In this document: positions 51,637 to 60,100 of the stretch, in pieces
Layout: each line of letters starts with the position of its first letter
Numbering within the stretch: position 1 is the stretch's first letter
Assembly (NCBI GenBank): GCA_964391735.1
Contig: CAYMNF010000003.1
Span: 6,205-70,204 of the forward strand
Reading direction: 5' to 3'
DNA length: 64,000 bases
DNA from: CAG-1031 sp964391735
GTDB lineage: Bacteria; Bacteroidota; Bacteroidia; Bacteroidales; Muribaculaceae
Program-made: the position numbers and the translations under genes
Notes under the pieces: model-generated
Database searches by the model: none
The model's input: only the letters and a program-made list of their open reading frames with translations
Told to the model about the DNA's origin: nothing

Positions 51637-53751
51637 ATGGCAACCTTAGAGAAAATCAGGAGCAAATCAGTGCTTCTTCTCATTATCATCGCCTTGGCCC
51701 TGTTAGCCTTTATCTTGACTGACTTCTTCAACTCAAGTCGCACCATTTTCGGTACGGGCACAACCGTGGCCAAAGTTGACGGCGAGAAAATCAGCATCAA
51801 CGAACTGTCGGCCTACACTGCCGAACACCAGCAGCAAAATCCTAACATTGACGGTGCCACTCAGCAGGCCATGGCTCTGCGCCAACTGGCTACCGAGCGC
51901 TTGCTCGCCAAGGAGTATGAGCGCCTGGGCCTCACCGTCACCAACGAGGAGCTTACTCAGTGGATGCTGGGTTCAGGCTCGCCGGTGATGATGCAGAAAA
52001 ATGCGCAGCTGTTCCAGCAGTTGGGCATGGATGCCAAGTCGCTGTATGATATGGTGATGAACCCCTCAAAGTATAACCTCTCACCCGAGCAGGCCGACGC
52101 CCTGCGCCGCCAGTGGAATCAGCTTGAGAAACAAGAGTCTGACTTCCTGCTGCAAACCAAGTTCGGCGTGATGATGGGTGTCTTCACCTCAAACAACCTT
52201 GACCTCAAGAGGCTCTATAACGACAGCCGCACCCTCGCAAGCTTTGAGTACACTCGCTACCCCTACTCAAAGGAGGATGACAAAAACTATAAAGTCTGCG
52301 ATGAGGAGATCAACAAATACTGGGATGAGCACAAGGAGGAGTACAAACTCCCCTACCACCAGAAGGGCCGCAGCGTCAGCGTTATCAACGTCAACGTTAC
52401 CCCCAGCCCCAAGGACCGCCAGAAGGCCACCGAGCTGATGGCTAAGGCTAATGAGGCGCTCAAGACGCAGGAGGGTACCTCAGGCGTGGACGCCATGGGC
52501 GACCTCGTGGTCTCAACTCTCTGGGTTACCTCAAACTCAGCTAAGAGCCAGCGCGTGCCCATGGAGATGCGCACTGCCCTGTCGATGCTCAGCGCCGACA
52601 CCGCAGGCGTTAACGCTGTGGTGCAGCTCCCCCAGACCTCTCCCAATGTCTACACCCTGGCAAAACTGCTTGAGACTAAACCTGAGGTTGACTCAATCTC
52701 AATCACCTCAGGCCTGGTGCCCGCCGCTATGGCTACAACCCAGTGGCTCGACTCAATCAACGCCGCCAACGTAAACCTCGCTGCCCTCAAGGGTATGCAG
52801 GACGTTGAGGTTGACTCAATGTCATTGTCAATGATTGAGCTCGCCGGCCAACCTATCTATGACTCTGTCAACAACATGCCCGTTGGTCAGTTCCAGGTGC
52901 TCACCTTCCCCGGCCAACAGACCCCCGAGGGTTATAAACTGATTGCCCGCGTTGACCGCCGCTCAGCTCCCGTGACAGCTTACAACATTGCCACCGTCAC
53001 CTACACCCTCGAGCCCTCAAGCGCAACCCTCACCAAGGCTCAGAGCGATCTCGCACGCTACATCAACCAGAACAATACCGCCGAGCAGTTCATCAACAAT
53101 GCCTCAAAGGCCGGTTATGATGTCATGAACCTGATCCTCACCCCCAGCACTCCCTCACTCGGCAATATCCGCGATACCAAACAGGGCGTGGCTTGGGCAT
53201 TCAAGCACAAGAAAGGTGAGGTTTCACCCCTCTTCACCGACGAGACCGAGACAAACTTCTATGCCGTGGCTATTGACGATGTATACAACAACGAATACAT
53301 CCCCGCTACCAACGCCGAGCTGCGCAAGAACATCACCGAGATTCTCGTAAACAAGAAGAAAGGTGAGGCATTGGCCAAGCGCTTCAAGGGCAAAGCCCAG
53401 AACGTGCAGGGTTACGCCGAGGCTTTTGGCGGGGCTCCCGTCACCACCGGCCGCGCCGCCCTGTTGGTTCCCGTGCAGAACCCCATGACAGGCCAGGTTG
53501 AGAACGCCGTAACCATGGCAGCAGTCAACGGCAAGCCCGGCACCATCGCCGGCCCCATCGCCGGTCTCACCGACCTCTGGGTTATCCAGGTTACCGGCAA
53601 CGAGCAGAACCCCACACCCTACAACGCTCAGCAAATGGCCAACATCTACCAGCAGAGCGTAATCGGCCCGTCACTCTCAAACCCCTTTGACCTGCTCATC
53701 GGTAACAAAGAATTCAAAGACAACTCACTTGAGTTCACCAAGGATGAGTAA
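51637..53751 (+). CDS. ppiD: PpiD-like periplasmic peptidyl-prolyl isomerase / foldase
   Basis: The 704-residue protein has one N-terminal membrane anchor (about residues 11-31, VLLLIIIALALLAFILTDF) and a SurA-type N-terminal chaperone region (about 45-250). It contains parvulin-like segments (with KGEVSPLFTDETETNFYAVAIDD near 530-550). The size and order match SurA_N/PpiD proteins of Bacteroidales, which help fold outer-membrane and periplasmic proteins at the inner membrane. No other gene shares its operon except possibly rnpA, which lies behind a terminator. Confidence 0.9.
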   Translation: MATLEKIRSKSVLLLIIIALALLAFILTDFFNSSRTIFGTGTTVAKVDGEKISINELSAYTAEHQQQNPNIDGATQQAMALRQLATERLLAKEYERLGLTVTNEELTQWMLGSGSPVMMQKNAQLFQQLGMDAKSLYDMVMNPSKYNLSPEQADALRRQWNQLEKQESDFLLQTKFGVMMGVFTSNNLDLKRLYNDSRTLASFEYTRYPYSKEDDKNYKVCDEEINKYWDEHKEEYKLPYHQKGRSVSVINVNVTPSPKDRQKATELMAKANEALKTQEGTSGVDAMGDLVVSTLWVTSNSAKSQRVPMEMRTALSMLSADTAGVNAVVQLPQTSPNVYTLAKLLETKPEVDSISITSGLVPAAMATTQWLDSINAANVNLAALKGMQDVEVDSMSLSMIELAGQPIYDSVNNMPVGQFQVLTFPGQQTPEGYKLIARVDRRSAPVTAYNIATVTYTLEPSSATLTKAQSDLARYINQNNTAEQFINNASKAGYDVMNLILTPSTPSLGNIRDTKQGVAWAFKHKKGEVSPLFTDETETNFYAVAIDDVYNNEYIPATNAELRKNITEILVNKKKGEALAKRFKGKAQNVQGYAEAFGGAPVTTGRAALLVPVQNPMTGQVENAVTMAAVNGKPGTIAGPIAGLTDLWVIQVTGNEQNPTPYNAQQMANIYQQSVIGPSLSNPFDLLIGNKEFKDNSLEFTKDE

Positions 53752-53778
53752 TCATCACTCCTGAACAATATCACCGGA

Positions 53779-53812
53779 CAAGGGCGGGCCTCGAATGCCC
53801 GCCCTTGCTGTT
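53779..53812 (+). terminator. Intrinsic terminator after ppiD
   Basis: CAAGGGCGGG pairs with CCCGCCCTTG (10 bp, 9-nt loop), followed by CTGTT. It lies 18 bp before rnpA. Confidence 0.65.
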
Positions 53813-53829
53813 AAAAAACCAACACCACC

Positions 53830-54234
53830 ATGCAGAAACGCGGGATGAGGCTCTACAAAGCCGAGAAACTGTGCTCACAAACGGCTATTGATATGCTCTT
53901 TGGGCGGACAGCGCGGCCCGGATGCCCGCCCTCCTCCAAGTCCCTGAGTTACCCCTTGCGGGCCGTGTGGATGTCCAATCCTGTCAATGCCGGGCAGCCC
54001 GCCAAGTTCATGATAATGGTCCCCAAGCGCCGCCTCAGACACGCCGTTGACCGCGTGCAGATGCGCCGCCGAATCCGCGAAGCCTACCGCCTCAACCGCA
54101 ACCTATTCGAGGCCCAAACCCCCGGTCTGAACATCGCCTTCATCTACGTCGCCGACACCCTCAAGCCCTACGCCGCCATCGACCGCGCCATGCGCCACCT
54201 CCTCACCACCATAGCCGCCAGTGTAAACATCTGA
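53830..54234 (+). CDS. rnpA: Ribonuclease P protein component
   Basis: The 134-residue basic protein has the RnpA landmarks: YKAEKLCSQTAIDMLF near the start, FMIMVPKRRLRHAVDRV and the RNA-binding helix QMRRRIREAYRLNR. It assists the catalytic RNA in 5' processing of tRNA. An alternative start is the ATG at 53845. Unlike in many genomes, yidD is not next to it (yidD is at 13253-13492). The 3' end borders the RAYT/REP-rich region. Confidence 0.9.
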   Translation: MQKRGMRLYKAEKLCSQTAIDMLFGRTARPGCPPSSKSLSYPLRAVWMSNPVNAGQPAKFMIMVPKRRLRHAVDRVQMRRRIREAYRLNRNLFEAQTPGLNIAFIYVADTLKPYAAIDRAMRHLLTTIAASVNI

Positions 54235-54278
54235 CGTAGAGCATTATCCATGAGTAATTAAAATGTTCGGCAACAATT

Positions 54279-54570
54279 ATTTACCCCCAATTGGATTACC
54301 GCGAACCTCGACAATCCCGTGGCGCATTTCGGCCCGTTCATGCGAAAAACGTGTATTATTCGACCAATAAATTGGTCGTAACGCATACGTTAATGTTTTC
54401 CGTGGGTTTCACCCACGGCTACGATCTTGCACCACTACGTGGTGAACACCCGTGCGCTCAATCGGCCGACAATGCAACCGCGTAGCGGTTGAATATCGTA
54501 GCCGTGGGTGAAACCCACGGAATGCGATAATTAAGGAAAACGACCAATTTATTGGTCGAATAATACCCGT
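54279..54570. repeat. REPIN-like composite element with inverted 30-bp ends
   Basis: The part 54288-54306 is a copy of the CAATTGG/CCGCGAAC module. From 54349 to 54570 runs an inverted-repeat unit: end hairpins CGACCAATAAATTGGTCG (54361-54378) and its inverse (54541-54558). Inside are two CCGTGGGT/ACCCACGG hairpins (54400-54418 and 54502-54520). Between these lie the smaller hairpins CACCAC/GTGGTG (54430-54444) and CAACCGC/GCGGTTG (54475-54491). Confidence 0.75.
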
Positions 54571-54745
54571 ATTCGTGTGTCCGCCGTCCGCCCCAGGAAA
54601 ACGCTCTCAACCCTGGGATGAATTTCGGCCGTTCACGTGGGCGCCGCCGGTCGGGTATTATCCCCGGGGGGGGGATAAAATGATGTGAATCAATTATTTA
54701 CCCCGCAATTGGAGAGCCGTGTGTCCCTACGTTCGGGCCTTTTTC
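54571..54745. repeat. Degenerate REP-like segment before the glycosyltransferase
   Basis: Contains GGGTATTATCCCCGGGGG (54647-54669), CCCGCAATTGG and GTGTCCCTACGTTCGGG (54721-54737). All are modules shared with the elements at 56.9-57.2 kb. There is no gene in 54235-54753. Confidence 0.6.
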
Positions 54746-54753
54746 CCGGCCCG

Positions 54754-55809
54754 CTACAAACGCTTGAGCAGGTCGAGGTATCGGCGGGTGAATGTTTCGC
54801 GGTCGAAACCCTCTTTCAGCAGCTGTTTGCTGCGGAAGCCCATGCGGGCGCGGCGGTCCGGGTCGTTGGCGAGCATGGCGATGGCATCGGAAATGGCCCA
54901 GGTGTCGCCCATCTCTACAATTATGCCGTTGTCCCCGTCCTTAACCAATACCGCTGAGTCTCCCGCGCGCGTGCTGATGACGGGCAGGTCAACGTTCATC
55001 GCCTCCATGATGGAGTTGCTGAGCCCCTCGTGGGTGGATGTCGACAGGTAAATGTCGGCGCGACGTTCATAATCGGCGACATTCGGAGGATTGATTACAA
55101 ACTCAACCTTATCCTCTACCCCCGCTTGTTTCGCCCGCTTGCGCAGGGCAGCCTCCTCAGGCCCGTACCCTACCAATGTCAGGTGCAGCGGCGTGTCACC
55201 CTTTGCGGCTATGGCAAAAGCGTCAATGGCCGTCCCAAGGTCCTTCTCAGGCACATATCGGCCTACGCTGACAATGTCAACCGCCTCTCCCGGCTCATGG
55301 GCTTGATAGGGTGGGATAGGGGTAATGTAGTTGTGGATAACTTCAACTTTGCGACGCGGAAAACCTGAGGAGGTGAAATGTTTCTGTGCCGATATGCTGT
55401 TTGAAACTGTGCGGGCCGCTAAGCGCGTGCATACGGCATCAATCAGATGTTTGTGCCACGAAAGCTTGTTGCAACGCAGGCCGGTAACAACGCGCACCCC
55501 CCGTGGCGCCGCAGCCACAGCAATAGCGTTGGCAGCCGTCAGGTATGAGAACACGACGTTGATTTTCTCGTCAGCCAGCAGTTCCTTAAACTGCCTGAAT
55601 CGGTCGCGCAGCTTGCCCGAGAATGACCTCAGCGGCACATCCTTATCCAGCAAATCGCGCATGTTGCCGTGAATATGTTCGCCGTTGAAGACCACCAGGC
55701 TTACGGGTACCCCCGCCTCATGGAGCGCATTTGCCAGCAAAACGGCCTGTTTCTCAGCCCCTCCGCTGGTAAGATTCTTGACAAAGACAGCAACTCGCGC
55801 GTTCTCCAT
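54754..55809 (-). CDS. Family 4-type glycosyltransferase
   Basis: The 351-residue protein has the GT-B fold landmarks of glycosyltransferase family 4: FVKNLTSGGAEKQAVLLA at the start and, in the C-terminal half, DIVSVGRYVPEKDLGTAIDAF. LTLVGYGPEEAALRKRA follows, with the EGLSNSIMEAMNVDLPVIST nucleotide-sugar site. It transfers a sugar from a nucleotide donor, most likely in surface glycan synthesis. It stands alone between two clusters of REP-like repeats. A -7 box (55830-55837, minus) predicts a leader of about 17 nt. Confidence 0.92.
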   Translation of the reverse strand: MENARVAVFVKNLTSGGAEKQAVLLANALHEAGVPVSLVVFNGEHIHGNMRDLLDKDVPLRSFSGKLRDRFRQFKELLADEKINVVFSYLTAANAIAVAAAPRGVRVVTGLRCNKLSWHKHLIDAVCTRLAARTVSNSISAQKHFTSSGFPRRKVEVIHNYITPIPPYQAHEPGEAVDIVSVGRYVPEKDLGTAIDAFAIAAKGDTPLHLTLVGYGPEEAALRKRAKQAGVEDKVEFVINPPNVADYERRADIYLSTSTHEGLSNSIMEAMNVDLPVISTRAGDSAVLVKDGDNGIIVEMGDTWAISDAIAMLANDPDRRARMGFRSKQLLKEGFDRETFTRRYLDLLKRL

Positions 55810-55829
55810 ACATCAGACTTTCGGTCCCA

Positions 55830-55837
55830 CAAATATA
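55830..55837 (-). promoter_or_regulatory. -7 box of the glycosyltransferase gene
   Basis: On the minus strand this reads TATATTTG; no good -33 element is seen. Confidence 0.45.
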
Positions 55838-55978
55838 CAGAATTTTCCGCACCCCACCATTCCCCCCGCGTAAGAAAACCCCCGTCCCAAGGTTGGATGG
55901 CGATTCCCCCACACATTAATTTGATAAATACCGGTTTCCCAACGATGTGGAATATGTTGGATACCAAAGATTAACCAT

Positions 55979-56036
55979 TCAATTGGTTTACCGCGAACGT
56001 AGGGACACGAGTATTATCCCGGGGTGGGTAAATTTT
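55979..56036. repeat. REP-like element directly behind the RAYT gene
   Basis: CAATTGGTTTACCGCGAACG, then TAGGGACACG, GTATTATCCCGGGG and GGGTAAA. These are the two end modules of the 57-kb elements with the middle missing. The element lies 7 bp from the RAYT stop codon. Confidence 0.7.
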
Positions 56037-56042
56037 TGGAAG

Positions 56043-56603
56043 TCAATTTGTTACGGGATGCGGGGGTGTCGGGACATGGAAACGGTCGGTGGACCAGCGG
56101 GCCGGGTTGGTTTGGATGTAGTCGGCGATGCGGTTGCCGTCGTGGGGGCCGCGGATTATGTGGTCATGGTAACGGCTCTGCCACCCGAATTCTATGTTGT
56201 TTTGGCGGGCATACATGGTGATTTGGCGTTTTAATCCCCCGATTATTACTCCGAGTGACCCCCGTAATGATGATTTGTCGTTTGGGTTGATCGAAATGAT
56301 TACATGGATATGGTTGGGCATCACGACAAACAGGGGTGCCTCGGCGTATGGATAGTGGCGTTTGACATCCTGTAGCTGCGATGCACAATATTGGCCGAGG
56401 GGTGAAAGGCGCATTTCACCGTTGACGATTCGCCCGAAGTAGCATTTTTTGCCAAGCGTACAAACAGTCACAAAATAATCCCCGGCAGAATAATTGTGGA
56501 AAGTAGCCCGCGGAGATTTTCGTACCCGCAAATCCACAAATTTATCATATTCCCATTGGGGGTCCGTATTAGCAACGTCGTTCATGCCCAAATGTACATC
56601 CAC
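56043..56603 (-). CDS. REP-associated tyrosine transposase (RAYT, Y1/TnpA_REP family)
   Basis: The 186-residue protein belongs to the Y1 transposase superfamily, single-strand nucleases with an HUH motif and one catalytic Tyr. The HUH motif is His98-Ile-His100 in MPNHIHVII. The catalytic Tyr is probably Tyr162 in RIADYIQTNPARW, and WQSRYHDHIIRG is the conserved segment before it. The order matches RAYTs, which are domesticated IS200-like enzymes that cut REP/REPIN hairpins. No frameshift or stop interrupts it, so it looks functional. It is surrounded on both sides by palindromic repeats. No second subunit or IS ends were found. An alternative start is Met7. Confidence 0.92.
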   Translation of the reverse strand: MDVHLGMNDVANTDPQWEYDKFVDLRVRKSPRATFHNYSAGDYFVTVCTLGKKCYFGRIVNGEMRLSPLGQYCASQLQDVKRHYPYAEAPLFVVMPNHIHVIISINPNDKSSLRGSLGVIIGGLKRQITMYARQNNIEFGWQSRYHDHIIRGPHDGNRIADYIQTNPARWSTDRFHVPTPPHPVTN

Positions 56604-56717
56604 CCCCGGAAAAACAAAAGTTTTTGCCCCAAAAAAATCGTAAAAATTTGAAAAATTTTTTTGGGTGGTAAATTTTGCATTGAATCACGTATTCACCACC
56701 CCGTTCGCAGTTAAGAG

Positions 56718-56835
56718 CGGGTATTATTCGACCAATAAATTGGTCGCAACGCATAGGTTAATATTTTCCGTGGGTGAAACCCACGGAAAGCGCAAATAAA
56801 AGAAAACGACCAATTTATTGGTCGAACAATACCCG
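56718..56835. repeat. 118-bp near-perfect inverted-repeat element (type 1 REPIN-like)
   Basis: The 29-bp ends (56718-56746 and 56807-56835) are inverted copies with one mismatch. Each end holds the palindrome CGACCAAT-2-ATTGGTCG. A central hairpin CCGTGGGT-3-ACCCACGG is at 56768-56786. The element sits just upstream of the RAYT start. Confidence 0.8.
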
Positions 56836-56883
56836 TAGTGTCGGCATTCGAATGTTTCGCGAAATGGACCGATACCCAGCGAT

Positions 56884-57035
56884 TTACCCCACAATAGGTT
56901 TACCGCGAACCTCGGCAAACCCGGGGTCGTTTTTGGCACGGTCGTACGGCACTGTCGGCATATTCGTCCGGCGGACGCACGAGCCGTGCGTCCCTACGTT
57001 CGGATATTATCCCGGGCGGGTAAAAAGTTGGGTGG
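56884..57035. repeat. Type 2 REPIN-like element
   Basis: Starts TTACCCCACAATAGG and TTTACCGCGAAC, and ends with the hairpin GGACGCACG/CGTGCGTCC, then CTACGTTCGG, TATTATCCCGGG and GGGTAAA. The ends are imperfect inverted copies. Confidence 0.7.
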
Positions 57036-57043
57036 CAATTGAT

Positions 57044-57225
57044 TATGTCCAAATTGGTTTACCGCGAACGTAGGGACGCACGGCTCGTGCGTCCGTGGTC
57101 CGCCCAAGGAAACCGGTGGCAAACCCGGAGGCATTTTCGGACCGTTTGCACGGCCCCGTCGGCACATTCGACCGGCGGACGCACGAGCCGTGTCCCTACG
57201 TTCGGGTATTGTCCCGGGTTGGGAA
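57044..57225. repeat. Type 2 REPIN-like element with long inverted arms
   Basis: The left arm (57060-57095, TACCGCGAACGTAGGGACGC and onward) and right arm (57176-57208) are inverted copies over about 33 bp with a 2-base indel and a few mismatches. Each arm contains the GGACGCACG/CGTGCGTCC hairpin or a variant of it. The middle is unlike the neighbouring element except for CACGGCC- and GTCGGCA-type words. Confidence 0.75.
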
Positions 57226-57251
57226 AATAGTGGGTGGCAATTTCGTGGGGG

Positions 57252-57291
57252 TGAAAACGGCGAGAGGCTGCGCGGGGTGCGCAGCCTCTCG
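57252..57291 (-). terminator. Intrinsic terminator of the CBM-repeat protein gene
   Basis: CGAGAGGCTGCGC pairs with GCGCAGCCTCTCG (13 bp, 5-nt loop). On the minus strand CCGTTTTCACC follows. It lies 24 bp after the stop. Confidence 0.8.
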
Positions 57292-57314
57292 GGGTATTGG
57301 GGGTCGGTCTCGGG

Positions 57315-59921
57315 TTAGAGAGCGATCTTGGTGGCTTTGTTGCCCTGAACGCGGATGTACATGTCGCCGGCTTTCGGCTCAAGGATGCGTACACCCTGCA
57401 GGTTGAAGTAGTATACCTCACCGTTGTTGTCAGCCTCAATGCTGTCAATGCCGGCACCCTCACCGTGGACAATAACTGTTGCGTTACCGTCGGGGAGAAG
57501 GGTAAAGGTGAACTTCGGGTTAATCAGGCTTTGACCAAGTTCAAAGAAGTCAGATGCGCCATAGTTAGCGGTTGTTTCTACCTTATTATTGATGGTTGTG
57601 GCATCCTCCGGAGCACCCCAGAAGTCGTTGAACACATCTTTATCACAGAAGAAGAAAATAGTACCCTTATTAACGGTTCCGGTATACTCATAGGTGTATA
57701 CATCGCCGGTAACGTGGGTCATATCATAATCAACATAGTCGATACTGAGTACGAGGTTGCGCGGGGTAGCAATTGTGCCTTCAACTTTGATTTTGCTTGC
57801 GCCGGTGGCGTTGTAGGTGAAGGTTACGGTTGCGTTGGTCATGGCCTCGGGAACGAGGAAGTTTACTGATGAGCCGGCCCATGCGTTAGCCTCGGTGCCG
57901 TTCTCAAGGGTTGCGGTGGTTACGCTCGGGTCGTTAATGTCGCCTTCGCCGCCCCAGCTTGCATCCCAGCCGGTGCCGTCAATAATCTTGAACTCGGTCT
58001 CAGCGGGCAGGCTTGCAAAGGTGTATGTCCAGGTGTTATCAGCGCCCTCGGTCATCTCGATGGGAGCATCGGCGTTCCAATCATTGAATGTGCCAACGAG
58101 GCTGAAGTGGTGTTCGGGATCGGGGGTGTCACCGGCCTCGCCATAGGTCTTGCCGTTCTCAAAGTCGTAGTTCGGTGTCTTGTTATCATCAGTACCGTCG
58201 CTGAACAGGAGGTTGGTCGGCTCGAAGGGCAGGGTTGCTGAGTAGCTCCACATGTCGTCACCCTCGCTGCGTGCCTCAATCTTGGTCATCTCGGCACCGG
58301 GATATGCGCCGTTGTTTAGCTTGTCGTTTTTCCAGATGAATACATATACCTTCTCAAAGGCGGTTTTGCCGTTGTTGTAGGTGATGTTTACATCGGTAGA
58401 TACAGCAGCAGCGCCTACATAGGTCTTGCCATCCTCAAAGTCAAGGTTGTCGGTCTGTAGGCCGTTGTCACCGTTGTTGAAGATTACGAACTCGGGATCA
58501 AAGGGCAGTTCGGCAGTGTAGCTCCAAACGTCGTTGTCACCTTTGGTCATCTCAACACCGGGCCAAGCAGCGTTGCTGGGGCTGCCGTTGCCTTTCCACA
58601 TGTAAGCGTATACGGTCTCGTATTGTGAGGCTGAGTTGTCAAAGTATACGGTGATTGAGTTGGGCTGTGCAGCCTCGCCGTACTGTTTGCCGTTCTCAAA
58701 TACCTCATCACCGCCCTGTTGGCCGTTGCCGTCGTTGAAGATAACGCCCGCAGGTTCAAAAGTCAACGCGCCGGTATATGTCCAGATGTTGTCTTCACCT
58801 TTAGTCATGGCAACCCCGGGCCAGCTATTGTGTTGGGTATCGTTGAAGAAGTAGACGTAAACGGTCTCGTAGTTGGTAACAGAGTTGTTGTATGAAACGC
58901 TGTACTCTTGGACAAGGTAGTCGTATTGTTTGCCGTTCTCAAACTCGAGGTCCTCGGTCTGGGCGCCTTTGTTGTTATTATTGAAGATAACCATTGCCGG
59001 GTCAAACGGCAGGCTTGCTTCGTAAGTCCACACGTCGCCTGCGCCCTTAGTCATAGCAACACCGGGCCAATTTGCATTTTTGCTATCACCATTCCAAACA
59101 TAGGCATATACCTCTTCCCATTTAGTGGAAGCATTGTTGAATGAAACAGATACGTCAAAAGTAATCTCTTGGCCGGACTTGAAGGGGTTCTCGGCGTTCT
59201 TGTCGTTGCTGAAGAATACCTGAGCATTATCGTTTGCTTTAGCTTTCAAGTAAGCAACGCCGTTCCAAGTGGTAGCAAGGGTACAATCACTACTTTGTGA
59301 ATCATTAACAAGTCCAGTTATTTTGTCCATGGAAATGTTTTTAGCACTTCCCAAGTTGTATTCAAAGTAATCGTTATCAGCGATTTTAAATCCTTGCCCG
59401 GCATTTATACTTTGTCCGGCAGCGCAAGTAAATTTGAAGATGCCATAACCATTTTCTTCTTCAAGCAACTCCCATTTCCAGGCATTTGTCGCACCCCAGC
59501 TATTCATGTCTCCGCGTAAATATATCTCAGCCGGGCCGGTGGGTTGAGGAGTATCAGATGTTGAAGTGATGACGAGTTGTGTTAACTCCGGATTAACGGT
59601 GAGAGTATACTCACCCTTAGCGGGTACTTTATTGTTGTCATTTCGTTTGGTAAGGCTAATGGTTTTACCCAATTGGTCTTTTGAAATTGTTCCACAACCC
59701 ATGCAAGCACCATTAAAAGTACTCCAATTGCCTTTAGCTTTTGATAACTTAAACTCAGTAAGGTTTTTAATCGTTATGGTATAGCTGCCGTTGGAAAGGG
59801 TCATCTCTGCAGGACTTTCAGGTGTCCAGCCCAGACCATCTCCGGCACCACACACATAAATTTGTGCGTTTGCAGCAAGCCCGACAAGGGTAGCTACAAT
59901 TAAGGAGAAAAATTTCCTCAT
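57315..59921 (-). CDS. Large secreted protein with four tandem CBM26-like modules
   Basis: The 868-residue protein has a signal peptide (LVGLAANAQ, cut near residue 20). Next are an N-terminal beta-module (about 21-122) and a SusE/CBM-like module starting IYLRGDMNSW (about 133-250). Four tandem modules of 82-91 residues follow at about 256-338, 339-420, 421-507 and 508-598. Each has the core VYxYxW, WPGVxMTKG, DxWxY and FENGKxY, which resembles starch-binding CBM26. A further module starts FSLVGTFNDW (about 605-720). The C-terminus has YYFNLQGVRI and a short tail like that of two other secreted proteins here. No catalytic domain is visible. It is probably a surface glycan-binding protein for alpha-glucans. 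Confidence 0.82.
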   Translation of the reverse strand: MRKFFSLIVATLVGLAANAQIYVCGAGDGLGWTPESPAEMTLSNGSYTITIKNLTEFKLSKAKGNWSTFNGACMGCGTISKDQLGKTISLTKRNDNNKVPAKGEYTLTVNPELTQLVITSTSDTPQPTGPAEIYLRGDMNSWGATNAWKWELLEEENGYGIFKFTCAAGQSINAGQGFKIADNDYFEYNLGSAKNISMDKITGLVNDSQSSDCTLATTWNGVAYLKAKANDNAQVFFSNDKNAENPFKSGQEITFDVSVSFNNASTKWEEVYAYVWNGDSKNANWPGVAMTKGAGDVWTYEASLPFDPAMVIFNNNNKGAQTEDLEFENGKQYDYLVQEYSVSYNNSVTNYETVYVYFFNDTQHNSWPGVAMTKGEDNIWTYTGALTFEPAGVIFNDGNGQQGGDEVFENGKQYGEAAQPNSITVYFDNSASQYETVYAYMWKGNGSPSNAAWPGVEMTKGDNDVWSYTAELPFDPEFVIFNNGDNGLQTDNLDFEDGKTYVGAAAVSTDVNITYNNGKTAFEKVYVFIWKNDKLNNGAYPGAEMTKIEARSEGDDMWSYSATLPFEPTNLLFSDGTDDNKTPNYDFENGKTYGEAGDTPDPEHHFSLVGTFNDWNADAPIEMTEGADNTWTYTFASLPAETEFKIIDGTGWDASWGGEGDINDPSVTTATLENGTEANAWAGSSVNFLVPEAMTNATVTFTYNATGASKIKVEGTIATPRNLVLSIDYVDYDMTHVTGDVYTYEYTGTVNKGTIFFFCDKDVFNDFWGAPEDATTINNKVETTANYGASDFFELGQSLINPKFTFTLLPDGNATVIVHGEGAGIDSIEADNNGEVYYFNLQGVRILEPKAGDMYIRVQGNKATKIAL
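58128..59156 (-). repeat. Coding tandem repeat of four CBM26-like modules
   Basis: Four units of about 246-273 bp encode related modules with the shared core PGVxMTKG. They differ by many substitutions, so the duplication is not recent. Confidence 0.75.
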
Positions 59922-60033
59922 GTCTGTGTTTGTTTAGTGATTTATGGTTAAGTAAGTTGTATAATCGGTAAGACAAGGGTCGGGATACAAAAACCGACAT
60001 TCGATTTTTAATCTAAAGGGCCCAAAACACAGG

Positions 60034-60066
60034 CAAATATACAATTAATGAGCCAATAATCACAAA
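60034..60066 (-). promoter_or_regulatory. Promoter of the CBM-repeat protein gene
   Basis: On the minus strand this reads TTTG, 21 bp, TATATTTG. The leader is about 108 nt. Confidence 0.65.
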
Positions 60067-60100
60067 ATTAGGCACCCGCGGTTATTTACTTAACAAATTT

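Noticed and set aside
54279..57225. Repeated hairpins as a possible CRISPR array
   Set aside because: Spacing is irregular, repeats are inverted rather than direct, unit lengths vary from 18 to 222 bp and no cas genes are present.
57039..57230. Short open frames inside the repeats (plus strand at 57039 and 57095, minus strand at 57059)
   Set aside because: They arise from the palindromic GC-rich repeat sequence, have Arg/Pro/Thr-rich products and no conserved start or domain.
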